In this document: one piece after another, positions 1 to 8,358 of the stretch
How positions within the stretch are numbered: position 1 is the stretch's first letter
How the letters are laid out: each line of letters begins with the position of its first letter
DNA from: Vibrio tubiashii
Lineage (GTDB): Bacteria > Pseudomonadota > Gammaproteobacteria > Enterobacterales > Vibrionaceae
Direction: 5' to 3'
Assembly (NCBI GenBank): GCA_000775715.1
Contig: JRWQ01000014.1
Span: 62,001 to 126,000, forward strand
Length of the DNA stretch: 64,000 nucleotides
Made by a program: the position numbers and the translations under genes
The notes under the pieces: model-generated
Told to the model about the DNA's origin: nothing
The model's input: the letters and a program-made list of their open reading frames with translations, nothing else
Database searches by the model: none

Positions 1-2472
1 GCGATACTTTGTACTCACGCTAAGTACAATCTTGAGCTGTTTCGGCAGTTAGCAGAGAAAAGTGTCAAAGCAGTGATAGTGCTCTCTGCTGATATGCACT
101 TCGCTAGTGATAGTGGAGACAGTATTCAAGATGAGTGCCTTAAGATAGCTCGAGATAACGGTATGCGTGTCTTGGGACCTAATAGCCTTGGATTGATTTT
201 ACCTTGGGTCAAATTCAACGCTTCTTTCTCTCCTGTTACAGCTGAAAAAGGGAAAATAGCCTTCATTTCTCAGTCAGCGGCGATGTGTACCACGATTTTA
301 GATTGGGCAAATGATAAAAATATTGGATTCTCGGCGTTTGTTTCACTTGGTAACGCGCTTGATATCGATTTTGCTGACCTACTCGATCACTTGTGTACAG
401 ATTCTCACACCGAAGCAATTCTTCTTTACGTTGATACCATCAAAGATGCACGAAGATTTATGTCTGCCGCGCGAGCTGCATCGCGTAACCGCCGAATTCT
501 AGTGCTAAAAGGCGGTAAGACCCCTGCTGGGCGTATAGCCGCGCAGGCGCATACAGGGGGGGATAATACTCTAGACATCATCTATGACTCAGCGATTCGT
601 CGTACCGGTATGCTAAGAGTAAATAACTCTCATGAACTGTTTGCTGCGGTAGAAACCTTAACGCACTCGGTCCCGCTTCGTGGTGAACGATTAGCCATCA
701 TTACTAATGGTGGTGGTCCCGCTATTATGGCGGTGGATACTCTACTAGAACGCGGTGGAAAACTCGCCAAACTGTCCGATGAGACCATTGATAAATTGAG
801 CGCCATCCTTCCTGCAAGCTGGAGTAAGAATAATCCCATCGATATGGTCGGTGATGCAGATGATAAACGTTATATCCAAACCCTTAACGCAGTCATGGAC
901 GCGGATTGCGCCGACGCAATATTGATCATGCATAGCCCATCAGCAGTTGCTCATTCTGAGCAAACGGCTCAAGCCGTTGTAGAAGCGATCAAAACGCACC
1001 CACGTCATAGACGGTTCAACATACTAACTAACTGGTCTGGTGAACTGACGGCGAAACCCGCTCGAGATATCTTCACTAAATCAGGGATTCCTACCTATAG
1101 AACGCCTGAGAGTGCGGTAGTCGCATTCATGCACTTGGTCGAATACCGTCGTAACCAGAAACAGTTGATGGAGACGCCGACCACTGCTGAGCCAGTGCAC
1201 ATTGCTGAGCTAAATGAAGCGAAAAAATGGATCGAAACCCGATTGCTGGATAAAGATACAGTGTCGTTAGATACCCACCAAATTGGCCCGTTTCTCAGTC
1301 ATTTTAACTTCAATGTGCTGCCAACTTGGATCGCATCTGATCCAAGCGAAGCCGTTCATGTCGCTGAACAAATTGGCTATCCAGTGGCAGTCAAGCTCCG
1401 CTCACCAGATATTGCGCACAAATCGGACGTTCAAGGTGTGATGCTCAATTTAAGAAACAGCGCAGAAGTCGCTGGGGCGTCACAGGCGATATTAGATCGG
1501 ACTAAACTCTCCTACCCGTCGGCTCATATTCATGGCCTGCTTGTTCAAGGAATGGCAAAACTTGCAGGCGGTGAAGAGATTCGAATCAAAGTCAAAACGG
1601 ACGAGACGTTTGGCCCTGTCATTTTGATTGGTCAAGGTGGCTCAGAGTGGGATGAATCTATTGATGCAGCCTCAGCTCTTCCGCCGCTCAATATGGCGTT
1701 AGCACGGTATTTGATTGTTCGAGCGATCAAGAGTGGCAAGATCCGCCCACAGAAACTCCCAGAGCCGATGGATATACATGGTTTATCAGAGCTGTTAGTG
1801 CGTGTCTCTCAAATGGTGGTAGATTGTCCGCAAGTACATGAACTGGATATACACCCAGTACTTGCCAATGGCAGCGAATTTACCATCTTAGATGCCGACC
1901 TTGTGCTTAAACACTATGAAGGCGATGCCCAACAACGCTTAGCAATTCGCCCTTACCCAGTGGAGTACGAGCAGATTATTACCCTAAGGGATGGTGAAGA
2001 GGTGCTGTTAAGACCAATATTGCCAGAAGATGAGCCTCATCATGCTGATTTTATACATAATGTCTCTAAAGAAGATCTTTATAAGCGGTTCTTCAGTGAT
2101 GTGGGTGAATTCAACCATGAAGCGTTGGCAAACTTAACTCAGATTGATTATGACCGAGAAATGGCATTTGTTGCGGTCAGTCAGAGCCGCGAAGGAAGCC
2201 CTATTATTGGCGTATCCCGTGCTCTGATTAACCCAGATAATACCGACGCTGAATTCGCTATCTTGATTCGTTCAGATCTTAAGGGCAATGGCTTAGGAAA
2301 AGTGCTAATGAAAAGGATCATAGAATACTGTCAGCACAAGGGCACCAAGCAGATGTCGGGAATGACCATGCCTACTAACCGAGGCATGCTGATGCTTGCT
2401 CAAGGGCTTGGCTTTAAACTTGACGTTCAGTTCGAAGATGGTACCGCTGATATGGTGTTGCCACTTAATTAG
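1..2472 (+). CDS. patZ: Pat/PatZ (YfiQ)-type protein lysine acetyltransferase, 5' end cut by window
   Basis: The reading frame is open from base 1, so this is the C-terminal ~823 residues of a longer protein (family members are near 890). It shows the rest of a CoA-binding domain, a succinyl-CoA-synthetase-like region with an AHTGG segment, an ATP-grasp domain (about visible residues 430-640, with the VAVKLRSPDIAHKSD segment) and a C-terminal GNAT domain (about 660-815) with the acetyl-CoA loop DLKGNGLGKVLM. This ADP-forming acyl-CoA-synthetase plus GNAT layout is that of Pat, which acetylates lysines of metabolic enzymes such as acetyl-CoA synthetase in the cytoplasm. The GTG at 73 is only an internal codon of the same frame. 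It is followed by a strong hairpin terminator. The family call is secure; the exact substrate is inferred. Confidence 0.9.
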   Translation, partial: AILCTHAKYNLELFRQLAEKSVKAVIVLSADMHFASDSGDSIQDECLKIARDNGMRVLGPNSLGLILPWVKFNASFSPVTAEKGKIAFISQSAAMCTTILDWANDKNIGFSAFVSLGNALDIDFADLLDHLCTDSHTEAILLYVDTIKDARRFMSAARAASRNRRILVLKGGKTPAGRIAAQAHTGGDNTLDIIYDSAIRRTGMLRVNNSHELFAAVETLTHSVPLRGERLAIITNGGGPAIMAVDTLLERGGKLAKLSDETIDKLSAILPASWSKNNPIDMVGDADDKRYIQTLNAVMDADCADAILIMHSPSAVAHSEQTAQAVVEAIKTHPRHRRFNILTNWSGELTAKPARDIFTKSGIPTYRTPESAVVAFMHLVEYRRNQKQLMETPTTAEPVHIAELNEAKKWIETRLLDKDTVSLDTHQIGPFLSHFNFNVLPTWIASDPSEAVHVAEQIGYPVAVKLRSPDIAHKSDVQGVMLNLRNSAEVAGASQAILDRTKLSYPSAHIHGLLVQGMAKLAGGEEIRIKVKTDETFGPVILIGQGGSEWDESIDAASALPPLNMALARYLIVRAIKSGKIRPQKLPEPMDIHGLSELLVRVSQMVVDCPQVHELDIHPVLANGSEFTILDADLVLKHYEGDAQQRLAIRPYPVEYEQIITLRDGEEVLLRPILPEDEPHHADFIHNVSKEDLYKRFFSDVGEFNHEALANLTQIDYDREMAFVAVSQSREGSPIIGVSRALINPDNTDAEFAILIRSDLKGNGLGKVLMKRIIEYCQHKGTKQMSGMTMPTNRGMLMLAQGLGFKLDVQFEDGTADMVLPLN

Positions 2473-2502
2473 ATTAGTTACATTGTAACCCAGCACTTTC
2501 CT

Positions 2503-2530
2503 AAATACCGCTTTAATAAGCGGTATTTTC
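2503..2530 (+). terminator. Rho-independent terminator after the acetyltransferase gene
   Basis: An 11-bp perfect stem (AAATACCGCTT / AAGCGGTATTT) with a TAAT loop begins 31 bases after the stop codon and runs into TTTTC. Confidence 0.8.
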
Positions 2531-2589
2531 GTATTTAAGATCGCAACTATGGATTTGAGTTGTATGTTATGGCTAGTGGGAGTATTATC

Positions 2590-2605
2590 ATCGTCATTCG
2601 ACGAT
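2590..2605. promoter_or_regulatory. Candidate ArsR operator upstream of arsR
   Basis: ATCGTC-ATTC-GACGAT is a perfect 6-4-6 inverted repeat 20 bases before the arsR start. Its right half, ATTCGACGAT, recurs at 3021-3030, in front of the acr3 remnant. The position is as expected for autorepression by an ArsR-family protein. Binding is inferred. Confidence 0.5.
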
Positions 2606-2624
2606 AGGCTATTGAGAACGTTAA

Positions 2625-2966
2625 ATGCCCATTTCTTGCACGATTGCCAACCAAAAAGCATTTGAATCTTCTGAACAAGATTTAGCCCAAGAGCAAAAGT
2701 TAGCATGCCAAGCGAAGGCTTTGTCACACCCTGCACGTGTGAGGATTGTTAAGATCTTACTCAATCTAGAAAAGTTAGATGGCTGTTTGAATAGCGAGCT
2801 TGTGTCTCAGCTTGGTTTGGCTCAATCAACGGTATCTGAGCATTTACGAATCCTCAAACAAGCAGGATTTATTACCGCTGAATCCATTCCGCCTAAAGTT
2901 TGTTATCGAGTAAACAAATCAGAAATCGATGAGTTCTCTGATCTGTTCAATACTATATTTAGTTAG
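2625..2966 (+). CDS. arsR: ArsR-family winged-helix metalloregulator
   Basis: A 113-residue protein with a winged helix-turn-helix spanning about residues 25-95: LSHPARVRIVKILL, then the recognition-helix segment LAQSTVSEHLRILKQAGF and the wing up to VCYRVNKSE. ArsR/SmtB proteins repress metal or arsenite resistance genes and release DNA when the ligand binds cysteines. There are cysteines near the N-terminus (C5, C28) and at C53 and C87, but no typical ELCVCD motif, so the inducer cannot be told from the motif alone. The adjacent remnant of an Acr3-like pump suggests arsenite. A 6-4-6 palindrome precedes the gene and a good terminator follows, so it is now a single-gene unit. Confidence 0.85.
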   Translation: MPISCTIANQKAFESSEQDLAQEQKLACQAKALSHPARVRIVKILLNLEKLDGCLNSELVSQLGLAQSTVSEHLRILKQAGFITAESIPPKVCYRVNKSEIDEFSDLFNTIFS

Positions 2967-2976
2967 ATTGATATTT

Positions 2977-3003
2977 AGGAAGAATGAGTTCTTCCTATTT
3001 TTT
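2977..3003 (+). terminator. Terminator after arsR
   Basis: AGGAAGAA-TGAG-TTCTTCCT, an 8-bp perfect stem, is followed by ATTTTTT. Confidence 0.85.
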
Positions 3004-3019
3004 AACCTAGTCTAATCGC

Positions 3020-3039
3020 TATTCGACGATTGACGAATA
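3020..3039. promoter_or_regulatory. Second ArsR-like operator, before the acr3 remnant
   Basis: TATTCG-N8-CGAATA is an inverted repeat that contains the same 10-mer, ATTCGACGAT, as the operator before arsR. It lies between the arsR terminator and an AAGGAATGCCAAAATG start-like sequence, as if it once controlled a separate ars transcript. Confidence 0.45.
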
Positions 3040-3051
3040 AGGAATGCCAAA

Positions 3052-3158
3052 ATGAATTATTCACTGGCGTCCTTGGCCCACTTATCGAAGTGCCAATTCT
3101 TATTGTATTCGTCAACGTGGCATTGCGATTGAAGAAAAAGTATAACTCAAACCACTAG
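3052..3158 (+). pseudogene. Remnant of an Acr3-type arsenite efflux pump (last ~31 codons)
   Basis: The frame from 3063 to the TAG at 3156-3158 encodes TGVLGPLIEVPILIVFVNV followed by ALRLKKKYNSNH. From memory this matches the C-terminal end of ACR3-family arsenite carriers, which finish with GPLIEVPVLI, then LVNVAL and a basic tail. Just upstream, AAGGAATGCCAAA precedes ATG AAT TAT, a plausible start, but it is out of frame with the Acr3 segment. This fits a large internal deletion that kept the operator, the start and the last codons and removed about 300 codons. The position directly behind arsR supports the reading. The segment is short, so similarity to another permease cannot be excluded. 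Confidence 0.6.
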
Positions 3159-3167
3159 GACTCAAAT

Positions 3168-3563
3168 TTAACGGTCAGCTGGGTGATTAACACCGTCATT
3201 AGTGACAACGTCACCCACTTCGAAAGGATTAACGCCTTCTAAGCATCCTAAGTTAAACCCATACTCGTTGGGTGCAGAGCGCCTTTGGTGATGTGTGTAG
3301 ATTCCACATACAGAGCAAAAGTAATGCTTAGCGGTATGGGTATTAAATTGATATAGCTTGAGCTTGTCTTTGCCTTGCAAGATCTTGATTCCGTCTAGCT
3401 TGACTGACGCTACAATTGCGCCCTTACGGCGACAGATTGAGCAGTCGCAGCGGCGAGGTTTTTCTATTCCATTTGGCAAATCGAGTTCAAAAACCACAGC
3501 ACCGCAGTGACAACTGGCTTTGTGCTTGGGATGAATATCCGTCTCTCCTACCTTGGTAATCAT
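3168..3563 (-). CDS. GFA (glutathione-dependent formaldehyde-activating enzyme-like) zinc protein
   Basis: A 131-residue cytoplasmic protein with the Cys pattern of the GFA/CENP-V fold: CHCGAVVFEL, CDCSICRRKG and CSVCGIYTHH. These bind structural and catalytic zinc in the family. Some members act on S-hydroxymethylglutathione but most have no proven substrate, so the reaction is not assigned. It lies 17 bases from the MscS gene on the same strand and may be co-transcribed with it. The start ATG has AAAGGAGTAG upstream. Confidence 0.85.
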   Translation of the reverse strand: MITKVGETDIHPKHKASCHCGAVVFELDLPNGIEKPRRCDCSICRRKGAIVASVKLDGIKILQGKDKLKLYQFNTHTAKHYFCSVCGIYTHHQRRSAPNEYGFNLGCLEGVNPFEVGDVVTNDGVNHPADR

Positions 3564-3580
3564 TTTCTACTCCTTTGAGT

Positions 3581-4441
3581 TTATAATGCGTCCGCTGCTT
3601 GTTGCTGCTCAGGAAACTCTGATTCGTATAATTCCATAAAGTCTGCGCGAATAAGTTGCTCTAGGTGTGTTGCTTTTTCAGTTGGACAAAACAGCATAAA
3701 ATGAACAATTTGTTCGCCTGTTGCGCCACTTGATATGTGTATATGCGGCTCTGCACCTGGTAAGTCTACCCCTGCATGTTTTTCTATCACTGAGTTGTAC
3801 CGCGTCGCAACATCGTAGAAGTAGCTTGTATGGCTCTCTATTTTTTCCATTAAGCTTGGGATCAGCGGAAAAAGGTTGACGAATTTGGGCACTATGATTG
3901 AAAAATCATGGAAAACATAGCGCTTCATGAAGTTAAGGTTTTTCACTGGATAGGTAAAGAACATGCTGTTAGGCAAGGTTGCCGTTTTTCCAGTGTAATG
4001 ATATTGGCCGTGATGTAAGTCAATCTCATGAATCACCGTTGCCATCATGTTGTGTTCAATGACTTCACCACAGATTTTACCCACCTCAATCCAATCACCT
4101 ATACGAAACGAACGTGAGCTCGCACGCTGTATTGAACCAGTAAAACAGAGGATTATCTCCTTGGAAGCGACAACGATGGCTACAGCAATTGCGGTAACGG
4201 ATAGAGCGAATTCATTGATTTCTGACTGCCAAAGGATAAACAGCATCAACACTGTGATGATAAATGAACCGTTCTTGGTACGAGACATCCAGCTACGTTG
4301 GTATTCAGATACAAACGCAACATCTCCACGAATCATAGATAGCGTGAACCTTCGTATTAATGTGACGAGGAGAATGATGCAGATAGTAAATATGAGTTTG
4401 TGAGTCAGAAGAAAATCGATGACAGCTTGTGCTTTCTCCAC
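3581..4441 (-). CDS. Small mechanosensitive channel, MscS family
   Basis: A 286-residue inner-membrane protein. Three hydrophobic segments (about 13-30, 58-78 and 82-100) are followed by the MscS beta domain signature RSFRIGDWIEVGKICGEV and a soluble C-terminal domain. Channels of this family open under membrane tension and protect against hypo-osmotic shock. At 286 residues it has about the size of minimal MscS proteins, but the pore helix (ALSVTAIAVAIVVASKEI) is not the glycine/alanine-ridged helix of E. coli MscS, so it belongs to a divergent subfamily. It is probably transcribed with the downstream GFA gene. Confidence 0.88.
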   Translation of the reverse strand: MEKAQAVIDFLLTHKLIFTICIILLVTLIRRFTLSMIRGDVAFVSEYQRSWMSRTKNGSFIITVLMLFILWQSEINEFALSVTAIAVAIVVASKEIILCFTGSIQRASSRSFRIGDWIEVGKICGEVIEHNMMATVIHEIDLHHGQYHYTGKTATLPNSMFFTYPVKNLNFMKRYVFHDFSIIVPKFVNLFPLIPSLMEKIESHTSYFYDVATRYNSVIEKHAGVDLPGAEPHIHISSGATGEQIVHFMLFCPTEKATHLEQLIRADFMELYESEFPEQQQAADAL

Positions 4442-4527
4442 GCTCTGCTCCTATAAGTAAATGGTGGTGGTTTTGGTCGGTCTAGCCATCCTTTCTAGCC
4501 GGTCAATAGTATGATGATAGCGTGATG

Positions 4528-4995
4528 TTATTTATATCGCGCTGAGGTAATAAATTCGCCAAAAGTTTCACACCATATAATGATGCTGTTGTATTCATCG
4601 AGTGGGAAGTTGTCTGGTAGTTTAACATTAAATCGATCAAAGCTTTTCACTTCTCCAACCAGAACCATATTGTCTTTTTGGGCTATAAAATCAACTTCTG
4701 TTTCTATGAACGTCGGTGAGAAATAGAGCTTGTAGTCGGGGCCTGGAGCGAGTTGACCAACAAATGCAATTTGTTCATGGCTGATCGAAACGGAGCCTTC
4801 GCCCCAATGAAAAAAATCGCTGTCTTTGCGATCTCTTTGAAAGGTTGCGCTATAAATGGCGTGGTTAGTGACGTTTTGAACATCGTGCATGCTCGGAGGT
4901 GTGGGTTGGATCAGGATGGGCAACGCGTAAATTCCAAGTGCGAAGCCCAATCCGATACACAATGAATGTGTAATCACTAACAATAATTGTTTCAT
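4528..4995 (-). CDS. DM13-domain protein, membrane-anchored or secreted
   Basis: From the ATG at 4995 the protein has 155 residues. One N-terminal hydrophobic segment (about residues 2-25) serves as an anchor or uncleaved signal. A DM13 domain follows, with the signature GPDYKLYFSP and the C-terminal motif YNSIIIWCETFGEFI, in which the cysteine is conserved in the family. DM13 is thought to be an electron-transfer or redox-linked extracytoplasmic domain; its substrate is unknown. A longer version starting at a GTG (5019) is possible, because neither start has a clear ribosome binding site. It lies close to pepT and shares its strand. Confidence 0.8.
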   Translation of the reverse strand: MKQLLLVITHSLCIGLGFALGIYALPILIQPTPPSMHDVQNVTNHAIYSATFQRDRKDSDFFHWGEGSVSISHEQIAFVGQLAPGPDYKLYFSPTFIETEVDFIAQKDNMVLVGEVKSFDRFNVKLPDNFPLDEYNSIIIWCETFGEFITSARYK

Positions 4996-5069
4996 CCTGA
5001 TACTCACTGCAAAAGTCACTACTAATAAATGTATATGATTTTTAATGAAATATCAGTCTACTGATTAAG

Positions 5070-6299
5070 TTATTTGTACTTTAGCGCGGTTTTCTGTGCC
5101 AATGTCACGATGACGTTAACCGCTTGTTCCATTCCTTCGATAGAAATAAATTCGTGAATACCGTGAAAATTATAGCCTCCGGTGAAGATGTTCGGACAAG
5201 GTAACCCCATAAACGAGAGCCTTGCGCCGTCCGTTCCGCCTCGAATTGGCTTAACTAGTGGTTCGACATCGCATGCAATCATTGCCTCTTTTGCTAACTC
5301 GATTACATGTGGGTATGGCTCTACTTGCTCGCGCATATTGAAATAGCTGTCAGTGAGAATGAGTTCAACTCTTCCTTTATCGAGCTTTTCATTGAGTTCA
5401 GCGACTTTTTCAGCCATAAATTGCTTACGCTGCTCCTGCCCTTGACGATCAAAATCGCGAATGATGTAACCAAGCTCACTGCGTGCAACTGACATCTCGG
5501 CTGACTTCAGGTGATAAAAGCCTTGGTAGCCTTCAGTGCATTCTGGTGTTTGCTGCGCAGGCATCATCAGTTGGAACTGCGCCGCGATGTTCATCGAGTT
5601 AACCATTTTATCTTTGGCTGTCCCCGGGTGAACGTTAACGCCATGACAAATTACATCCGCGCTGGTGGCATTGAAATTTTCATATTCCAATTCTCCAACT
5701 GGACCACCATCGATGGTATACGCCCACTCGGCACCAAATTTCTCTACATCAAACAAGTCTGCACCACGGCCAATTTCTTCGTCAGGGGTAAAGCCAATGC
5801 AAATGTCACCGTGTGGAATTTCGGGATTGTTGATCAGTTCAGAGATGGCGGAGATAATTTCTGCTATCCCTGCTTTATTGTCAGCGCCAAGTAGTGTTGT
5901 CCCATCGGTGGTGATCAGGTTGTGACCATGCAGAGCGTGTAAGTCTGGGTACTGAATTGGTGAAAGTACCTCGTCGCCTTTACCTAACGCAATATCACCA
6001 CCTTTATAATTTTCAATGATCTGTGGTTTAACATTTTTGCCTGAAGCATCAGGTGCAGTATCCATATGAGCAATAAACCCAATCGCAGGCACTGGATAGT
6101 TAACGTTACTAGGGAGTCTTGCCATTAAGTAGCCATTGTCGTCAAGTGAAACGTCAGGTAGGCCTAGTTCTTCAAGCTCTTGTTTCAGAAACTGCGCAAA
6201 GGTCAACTGCCCTGAACTACTTGGACAGTTTGAATTTGCAGGGTTAGATTGAGTATCGAACTCGACATAGCGCAGAAAACGTTGAACTAATTCATTCAT
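5070..6299 (-). CDS. pepT: Peptidase T (tripeptide aminopeptidase)
   Basis: 409 residues from the ATG at 6299. It is an M20-family dinuclear zinc aminopeptidase that removes the N-terminal residue of tripeptides in the cytoplasm. Zinc and catalytic residues are visible: H78 in IAHMDTAPD with D80, D140 in LGADNKAGI, the E pair near 173-174 in [10 protein letters not shown] and a C-terminal His in [11 protein letters not shown]. The start was moved nine codons in from an upstream ATG because [18 protein letters not shown] is the family N-terminus and AAGAGA lies at a usable distance. A possible weak hairpin (ATCAGT/ACTGAT, 5052-5065) lies just after the stop. Confidence 0.95.
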   Translation of the reverse strand: MNELVQRFLRYVEFDTQSNPANSNCPSSSGQLTFAQFLKQELEELGLPDVSLDDNGYLMARLPSNVNYPVPAIGFIAHMDTAPDASGKNVKPQIIENYKGGDIALGKGDEVLSPIQYPDLHALHGHNLITTDGTTLLGADNKAGIAEIISAISELINNPEIPHGDICIGFTPDEEIGRGADLFDVEKFGAEWAYTIDGGPVGELEYENFNATSADVICHGVNVHPGTAKDKMVNSMNIAAQFQLMMPAQQTPECTEGYQGFYHLKSAEMSVARSELGYIIRDFDRQGQEQRKQFMAEKVAELNEKLDKGRVELILTDSYFNMREQVEPYPHVIELAKEAMIACDVEPLVKPIRGGTDGARLSFMGLPCPNIFTGGYNFHGIHEFISIEGMEQAVNVIVTLAQKTALKYK

Positions 6300-6575
6300 G
6301 ACAGGATCTCTTATTATTTGGTGCATACAGTTTCAATGCAGAACATCCTACGCCTTCTGAGCGCTAAGTTTTTGCTATAAATCAGGTTTTCCCTTTTAAG
6401 TAAAATAATAGTCTGCAAAATAAGGTATTGATAATGATAGATATCGACTATGGTATTGGTGGCGATAGATGAGGCCAAACGGGATAATCAGTGTATGTCA
6501 GTACACCTTTGAGTTGCTGTGCATGAAGTTGATATGAAACCGTGAACCAATATCACAATTTCGGGACATTTTTAT

Positions 6576-6733
6576 TATAATTCTAATTGTAAAGTTTGCG
6601 ATTTTGGATCGAGCATCTAGTTTTAAATAAGAATTCTTATGGTAGTTTATCATTAAAAAGTTCACATACAACGTCAACGGCTAACCTAGCAAACTCAACA
6701 AACATTGCCTCGCAAATTGCGGGGCGTTTTTTT
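6576..6733 (+). ncRNA. Candidate orphan small RNA with its own terminator
   Basis: The gap 6300-6808 lies between divergent genes, yet it contains a strong plus-strand terminator: GCCTCGC-AAATT-GCGGGGC (6707-6725, one G-T pair) followed by GTTTTTTT. No coding gene ends there. A perfect -10 hexamer TATAAT sits at 6576-6581 with a poor -35, so a transcript of about 150 bases from about 6588 is possible. The sequence does not match the RyhB, Qrr, Spot 42, CsrB or FnrS sequences I remember. The rest of the gap holds a Fur-like half site (GATAATGATA, 6430-6439) and nothing else I can name. Confidence 0.4.
6707..6733 (+). terminator. Stand-alone Rho-independent terminator in the pepT upstream gap
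   Basis: A 7-bp stem (GCCTCGC / GCGGGGC) with an AAATT loop and seven T after it. It has no coding gene upstream on this strand. Confidence 0.75.
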
Positions 6734-6808
6734 GCCTGAGTCTAGTATAGTAATTTTCCCAACAGTGGTTAGAATACACAGCCAAATTAAATTTGTCTGA
6801 GTACCCGT

Positions 6809-7255
6809 ATGCAACGCGATTATACATACACCTGTCTGTCTCAAATGCCCGATGACGAGTTAGAAGAGCTTAGTCTGAGAATGGTTCATCGCTTAGTACC
6901 GGAAGAGTCGATGACAGAATTGTTCACCTTCGAAAGTGAGGAAACGGCAAACGAAGACAAACTTCAAGAAGCACAGTTTGATGCTATGCTTCGCATGAAT
7001 GCAATTGCTCTTAGTGAGTTACCTGCTCTATTTGCTGAGTCGGAAAACAGAGCGCAAAATGTTGTGCGTATGCAGAGGCTGTTGCTGTGGCACTTCTATT
7101 CTGTGTCATTCCATTTAGAACGCGCGATTCCTCTGGAAACGCACTGTAATCATGTTGAAGTATTAGTAAAAAGTGCGCCACAAAATGCGTTAGAGTGGGT
7201 AACGGCATTGACTGACCTATTGCGTCAATATTCTCAAATTGCGCAAAACGGCTAG
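6809..7255 (+). CDS. Conserved-looking hypothetical protein, 148 residues
   Basis: I do not recognise this family. The product is acidic and predicted to be mostly helical, with no signal peptide or membrane segment. Residues 13-40 are rich in Asp/Glu (PDDELEELSLRMVHRLVPEE), and a central region (about 95-115) contains RLLLWHFYSVSFHLERAIP. It carries no Cys pair or nucleotide-binding motif, which argues against a simple enzyme. Codon use resembles the neighbours. It stands alone: pepT diverges upstream, and the outer-membrane-like gene downstream starts 122 bases later. It could be an adaptor or regulatory protein, but nothing in the sequence proves that. Confidence 0.6.
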   Translation: MQRDYTYTCLSQMPDDELEELSLRMVHRLVPEESMTELFTFESEETANEDKLQEAQFDAMLRMNAIALSELPALFAESENRAQNVVRMQRLLLWHFYSVSFHLERAIPLETHCNHVEVLVKSAPQNALEWVTALTDLLRQYSQIAQNG

Positions 7256-7377
7256 CCACCTCATTGTTCACAATATAATTGAGGCCTCTGGATCGAGGTT
7301 TGGTTACATGATTCATTGACGCACTGAATGTCTATTGGTCATACTTAGGGCCAAAGCCATTAAATACAATCACATCA

Positions 7378-8298
7378 TTGAGACTTTTAGCTTTAGTTTT
7401 CATACTAGTTTCAACGTCTTCTTTTTCCGAAGAAGATGTTGACTACTCCCATTGCCACAGTCAACCTGATAGCGCTCAAATTCTCGACTCAGCATTTACT
7501 TACGTTAATGGTAAGTTATGTGAGCCAGCGGTTTGGTTTGATAATTTCTTCGTTGATGAACGTGTCGACCAAGATGCGCGCGCCGGAAGCACAGTTAGGT
7601 GTTCAAACGACTTTTCTTACGTTGAAGGCGAAGGCTATAAGTACAAAACTAGGGTTAAAGCTCGTTTACATCTGCCTAAGGTGACCAAGCGTTTAAAGCT
7701 CGTGTTCGAGTCTGATGATGAAGATGAACTATTCAACTTGTTTCCGCAGACAAGTCAAGATGCTGAAAACACGCTTGGTTTGCGATATGACTGGTTACGA
7801 AGAGAAAGGTATAGTTTTAATCTCAAGGTAACCGCTCGGCCCGGAGTTGAAGCACGTTTCCGCTACACCTACCCGATTAACGACGATCTTTTGCTTCGAG
7901 CTACGCAAAAACTCTATCAAAAAAAGAGCGTGACTGGCGAGTCGACAGAGGTCGATCTTGACTACTCAATCAGCCGCAGTGTTCTTTTTCGTTGGAGCAA
8001 TTTTGCTCAGTATGAGAGTGATATCAAAGGTTGGGAGCTAGGGACAGGTGTTACGCTTTACCAACACATTTCAGACACACAAGCGCTTAGCTATCAAGCA
8101 AGCACAACCGGATCTAACCGCCCTTTTCACCATATTACCAACACGCATGTTTCAGTGACTTATAGACAAAACTTTTGGCGTTCTTGGCTCTTTTACGAGT
8201 TAATACCGGAATATAACTGGGACCGAGAACAAGATTCCGAGCGCAAACGCGAAGCGAAAATGACGCTACGCTTAGAAGTCCAGTTCAACAATATCTAA
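7378..8298 (+). CDS. Exported hypothetical protein, probable outer-membrane beta-barrel
   Basis: 306 residues from a TTG start; no in-frame ATG gives a better N-terminus. The N-terminus is a signal peptide (MRLLALVFILVSTSSFSEE). The mature part opens with a Cys-containing segment (C26, C48, C79). After that, alternating polar and aromatic residues (ATQKLYQKK, VLFRWSNFAQYES, FWRSWLFYELIPEYNW) and a C-terminus LRLEVQFNNI suggest amphipathic beta strands of a small outer-membrane barrel. I know no function for it. It is followed by a bidirectional hairpin shared with the convergent tdh gene. Confidence 0.65.
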   Translation: MRLLALVFILVSTSSFSEEDVDYSHCHSQPDSAQILDSAFTYVNGKLCEPAVWFDNFFVDERVDQDARAGSTVRCSNDFSYVEGEGYKYKTRVKARLHLPKVTKRLKLVFESDDEDELFNLFPQTSQDAENTLGLRYDWLRRERYSFNLKVTARPGVEARFRYTYPINDDLLLRATQKLYQKKSVTGESTEVDLDYSISRSVLFRWSNFAQYESDIKGWELGTGVTLYQHISDTQALSYQASTTGSNRPFHHITNTHVSVTYRQNFWRSWLFYELIPEYNWDREQDSERKREAKMTLRLEVQFNNI

Positions 8299-8304
8299 TA
8301 TGAA

Positions 8305-8328
8305 AACCGAGCTCGCTTAAGCTCGGTT
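8305..8328. terminator. Bidirectional terminator between the barrel gene and tdh
   Basis: AACCGAGCT-CGCTTA-AGCTCGGTT forms a 9-bp perfect stem between two convergent genes. Confidence 0.75.
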
Positions 8329-8358
8329 CTCTTACTTTATTTTGTAGATGAAGCTGCG

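Noticed and set aside
2305..2736. 143-codon minus-strand ORF across the acetyltransferase end
   Set aside because: It spans a strong terminator and the arsR start, and both plus-strand genes are well supported.
5052..5065. Hairpin after pepT as terminator
   Set aside because: Only six pairs with a two-base loop and no T run, so it is not listed as a terminator.
6430..6448. Fur-like GATAATGATA before the candidate sRNA, suggesting RyhB
   Set aside because: Only the left half matches the Fur consensus, and the RyhB core sequence that pairs with targets is not present downstream.
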